The notes below the pieces were generated by a model. It did not search any database. It was not told where the DNA came from and worked only from the letters and a program-made list of their open reading frames with translations. Of a stretch of DNA of 64,000 bases, positions 61,301 to 64,000 are shown one piece after another. Made by a program: the position numbers and the translations under genes. Within the stretch, counting starts at the first letter, position 1; every line of letters begins with the position of its first letter. The stretch is from Branchiostoma floridae (Eukaryota > Chordata > Leptocardii > Amphioxiformes > Branchiostomatidae), in the NCBI RefSeq assembly GCF_000003815.2, contig NW_023365731.1, positions 81,704-145,703 on the forward strand, read 5' to 3'.

Positions 61301-62288
61301 TCGCCCCTGAGGCGTCACCAAAAATCAAAACAATTTATGCGATTTGCTTCATTCATTGAAATAGCTACTGCGATAATAAACATTTTTTAACATGATTTTT
61401 TTTGGGCATACAATGTAATATGGGGCATTGTTCTTGACAAAATGAATGTCTTCTTGTGCATTTAGTGACATAGATGCAACATAGCCATTTAAAGAAAAAG
61501 TTATAATCATGGTACTAAGTATACGTCTTCGGGTACGTGCGTCTGTGAACACAATAACTCAATAGTGGCTGGTAGATTGTCTTGACATTTAATACGTCGA
61601 TTGGTCTTGATGAGACCTTAAATCTTTAGATTTTGGGCCCCCTAGCGGCAAAATATGGTACTGTGGCAGAACTTCCGCTTTTTACAGCTGGTGGAGTACA
61701 TGTACAATATTATTCAGCTACCAATAAATCTAGACATAATGCCGTTGAAGAGATTCATCAGTACATTCATATTATATTGCTGGCTATCAGTCCATCTTGA
61801 TCACGGAGTGACCCAGTTCTCGCGAGTCTTGACCTAGTTGTCGCAACTCTTGCGAGAACTGAGTCACTCCGTGATCAAGATTGACTGATAGCCATCGAAA
61901 ATTTGGAGGTACGTGTGTTTACCTTTAAAAAGTAGTCACTGATTGATGGAAATTCTATAAACAGAATATAATGCCGATTTCAAATATACTTGTATGAAAA
62001 ATAATGTGACTCTATTTCAGGAATAACCCTCACATCTGGGTGAGCCAGTCCCCCGGAGACCAGTACTACATCGCTGGTCTGAAACCTGATACCTCTGACG
62101 TCATACTGTACACCTGGCCGTACCTCATGCCTACCCGAACACTCCCCTTCCCTGTACCTGATGACCCCAAGGCCACCAACCCACAACCCCTGCAGGTCCA
62201 TTACGCTGATGATGGCAGGCTGTACACTGTGGGGAAGTATGGGCAGGGTGGGGAGATATGGGGCCTTGGGTATATCGAGTTTAACTGA
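58359..62288 (+). CDS. Secreted protein of unknown function, four exons
   Basis: Exons 58359-58837, 60246-60380, 61019-61177 and 62021-62288 all have GT/AG borders and a constant phase (two bases, then one). They give 346 residues with TGA at 62286-62288. The start gives a signal peptide (KHFLLLLLLVSSVAKP); a second in-frame ATG at 58377 would keep it too. There is no membrane helix after the signal. The rest has short hydrophobic strands ending in DG, NG or SG turns (VEPDGALVAVAHNSYVSFIV; VHYADDGRLYTVGKYG), which suggests a beta-propeller-like fold. It also has N-linked glycosylation sites (NRT, NST, NLT absent; NAS). AATAAA at 62442-62447 is a likely poly(A) signal. The last exon recurs at 700-958. 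I recognise no named family. Confidence 0.8.
58881..59101. mobile_element. Harbinger-type MITE in intron 1 of the secreted-protein gene
   Basis: Starts AGGTGGTATCTCACTGCAC and ends GTGCAATGAGATACCACC. TAA at 58878-58880 and 59102-59104 is the target duplication. Same family as 1-189 and 1934-2178. Confidence 0.82.
60420..60530 (+). repeat. Dispersed repeat in intron 2
   Basis: GTAAAACGAAGGATAAGTTCG and the GATGGATCCG region match part of 27742-27900. Class unknown. Confidence 0.35.
61781..61894. repeat. Near-perfect 114-bp hairpin in intron 3
   Basis: The arms TGGCTATCAGTC..TCTTGATCACGGAGTGAC and their inverse pair over about 47 bases with about three mismatches around a short loop. It is most likely a foldback MITE; a small-RNA hairpin cannot be excluded from sequence. 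Confidence 0.75.
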
Positions 62289-63312
62289 GATAACTGAGAA
62301 CCCTTAGCATACTATGGGTGCCCATTTTCACTAGATGACACTAACAGTAAGTACATGGAAAGAAAGAAACAAATTCTGGGCTACATGGTTTTAGTATGCA
62401 TTTTATGGACCGCATATTGTATTTTGTAACATGGAAATAATAATAAACATTTCAAGGAAAAGAAGTAATGTTAACAAGACAATGATGGATACAAAAGGCA
62501 TTTTGAAGTTATTGCAGTACATGTCTTATTCTGATTTTGTTACTCATCATGCGATACACATAGAGAAACTGAAATTAATTCGGAAAATAACTCTTAACTA
62601 TCAAGGCCCTCCGCAAAATATGTTTATGGTTTCTTGTCATACCAAACAAATTATATCTTTCAATACAGACATGATCTACAAACCTTTAATTCTGTATATG
62701 TCTGGCTATTATTTTTCAACCACACTGACACTACAGTGATTCCTGTAGAAACTCTGTTGAAGAAGAAGTTCAAGTTTCATTCAGTCAGTTTCATTACATA
62801 CCCCAAAACCATATGGTAACAATATAATACTAGGACTCGAAATACATTTTGGGTCAATATGAAAAAAAAAATGCATAAAAAAATCACATGCACAACTAAA
62901 TGTAGTGAAAGTTCTATCTTCTCTTCTTCTTTTCATTATATGCCCAATTGCATTTTGGCAAAAACTAACATGCAGTTTAGAAAATTTCTATGCAAAAACA
63001 GGTAGTACTCAATAAAAGCAGTGTAACAGTCAGTTTCTGTGCTTCTTTGTAAATGTGAGTGTACGAAATAAAACCTGTGAAACAGTCAATTTCTGTGTTT
63101 CTTTTGAAAATGTGTGAGTGAGTATGACCTAGTTGTACTGTTGGCAACGACAATTTTCTTCAGTGCAAATCTGGACTGAAAATGTGTGTCGTTCCAATCT
63201 TCACAATGTGCACAAAGTTGCATATTCATGCGGCATTTCGAGTACAGACTATCAATATTTAAACATAGTCTTGGCTGCGTTGTGATGCTTCTGATGTTGT
63301 CAGTTAGGAGGG
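62289..63312. other. 3' UTR of the secreted-protein gene and intergenic region
   Basis: Poly(A) signal at 62442-62447. A roughly 55-bp direct repeat (AACAGTCAGTTTCTGTGCTTC and AACAGTCAATTTCTGTGTTTC, near 63026 and 63080) lies beyond it. Otherwise nothing recognised; the right part should be the 3' UTR of the minus-strand gene that follows. Confidence 0.55.
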
Positions 63313-64000
63313 TCATGATGTGGTGGCTACTGCTGAATTAGTGACTGCATTTCCATCATGGACCTTCTTCAACTGCAGAAACAAAGAAGAAAATGTTCTG
63401 TTCAGTTAGCAAGAAAAAAAGGCTACATAAAATCATTGTGTTTTCCAGTTTATGGCAATAAATGAACAACCAATGGATTCACATAGTCTATCATATACTA
63501 GAGATGGGTATCAGTACCAAGGACAGTACCAAAAAATCATTTAGGTAGAGGTTCAGTATATAGGAACATCAATGCACTGGTACTCTACCTGAAAAGACAT
63601 CAAATTTTGACTTATTTTGTTACCAAAAACTTGATAATCATGAAGATGAAAACTTATATTTTAAAAACTGTATGGGTGTTGACATTAGGATCCTTTCAAA
63701 AGAATGGTTTTCTGCATAAATAGCTTAAGCCCAAAACATTCTCTTAAATGTTTCATCATGATTGAAGGCCACAGGATACTTTGTTCAAGCCTGGTATAGG
63801 TACAGCTCTAGACCTGTGCCATAACCCTAAAGTGTATAGTCTATGGTATTACATGTCTAAAAACAATGCAGAAGTAAAAGGAGTTAACTGGTTCATGGCA
63901 TTTTCAAATAACTAGGAACAATGAGGAAGTGAAAGGACTTACCTGATCCATAAAGTCCCCCAGATCCCTTCTCATGGCATAGGCATCCTCTCCATCTGCG
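63313..64000 (-). CDS. 3' end of an unidentified minus-strand gene (two last exons)
   Basis: The exon at 64000-63943 (cut by the window) encodes ADGEDAYAMRRDLGDFMDQ and ends CAG|gtaagt. The next exon, 63372-63313, follows a strong acceptor (ttcttctttgtttctgcag) and encodes LKKVHDGNAVTNSAVATTS with TGA at 63315-63313. Both fit phase 0. The remainder lies right of the window. The fragment is too short to name a family. Confidence 0.5.

Overview
The window looks like invertebrate deuterostome DNA, most likely amphioxus (Branchiostoma). Genes are intron-bearing with GT/AG borders and are small compared with the spacer around them. The spacer is full of MITEs, tRNA-derived SINEs, CR1/jockey-like LINE fragments and simple repeats. 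The coding content is lineage-expanded surface-receptor-like genes (LRR and NHL). The genus is an inference from style and protein families; no search was run.

Layout. (1) 1-958: a truncated Harbinger-type MITE and a lone copy of the last exon of the secreted-protein gene found whole at 58.4-62.3 kb. (2) About 1.2-38.8 kb: a direct segmental triplication in units of about 12-13 kb (roughly 1.2-14.2, 14.2-26.5 and 26.5-38.8 kb). Each unit carries one two-exon gene for a type I LRR membrane protein, at 2690-5799, 15754-19023 and 28481-32090, followed by 6-10 kb of spacer with no convincing gene. The first copy has a 4-bp frameshift; the other two are open. (3) 39.2-56.9 kb: three copies of a second receptor-like family, two on the minus strand (39245-42737 and 44845-48032) and one on the plus strand (50572-56914). 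Each has an acidic N-terminal tail made of 11-residue repeats centred on a YEN motif, one membrane segment, a Thr-rich stalk and a C-terminal NHL beta-propeller. The second and third copies stand head to head and form a large inverted repeat centred near 48.8 kb. Every copy is broken, each in a different way. (4) 58.4-62.3 kb: a complete four-exon gene for a 346-residue secreted protein I do not recognise. (5) 63.3-64.0 kb: the last two exons of a minus-strand gene that runs off the window.

Both receptor families have an extracellular repeat domain, one membrane segment and a long cytoplasmic tail of tandem Tyr-containing units. That suggests tyrosine-phosphorylation-dependent signalling receptors that expand and decay rapidly, though function is inference. 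The NHL family's tail is the most striking signal: many copies of Tyr-x-Asn, the known core of Grb2-type SH2 docking sites, with Asn at +2 kept even where the +1 residue changes.

Because the paralogous units serve as empty-site controls for one another, several transposon insertions can be delimited to the base with their target-site duplications: a LINE, a SINE, a hAT MITE, a Harbinger MITE and a TA-flanked MITE.
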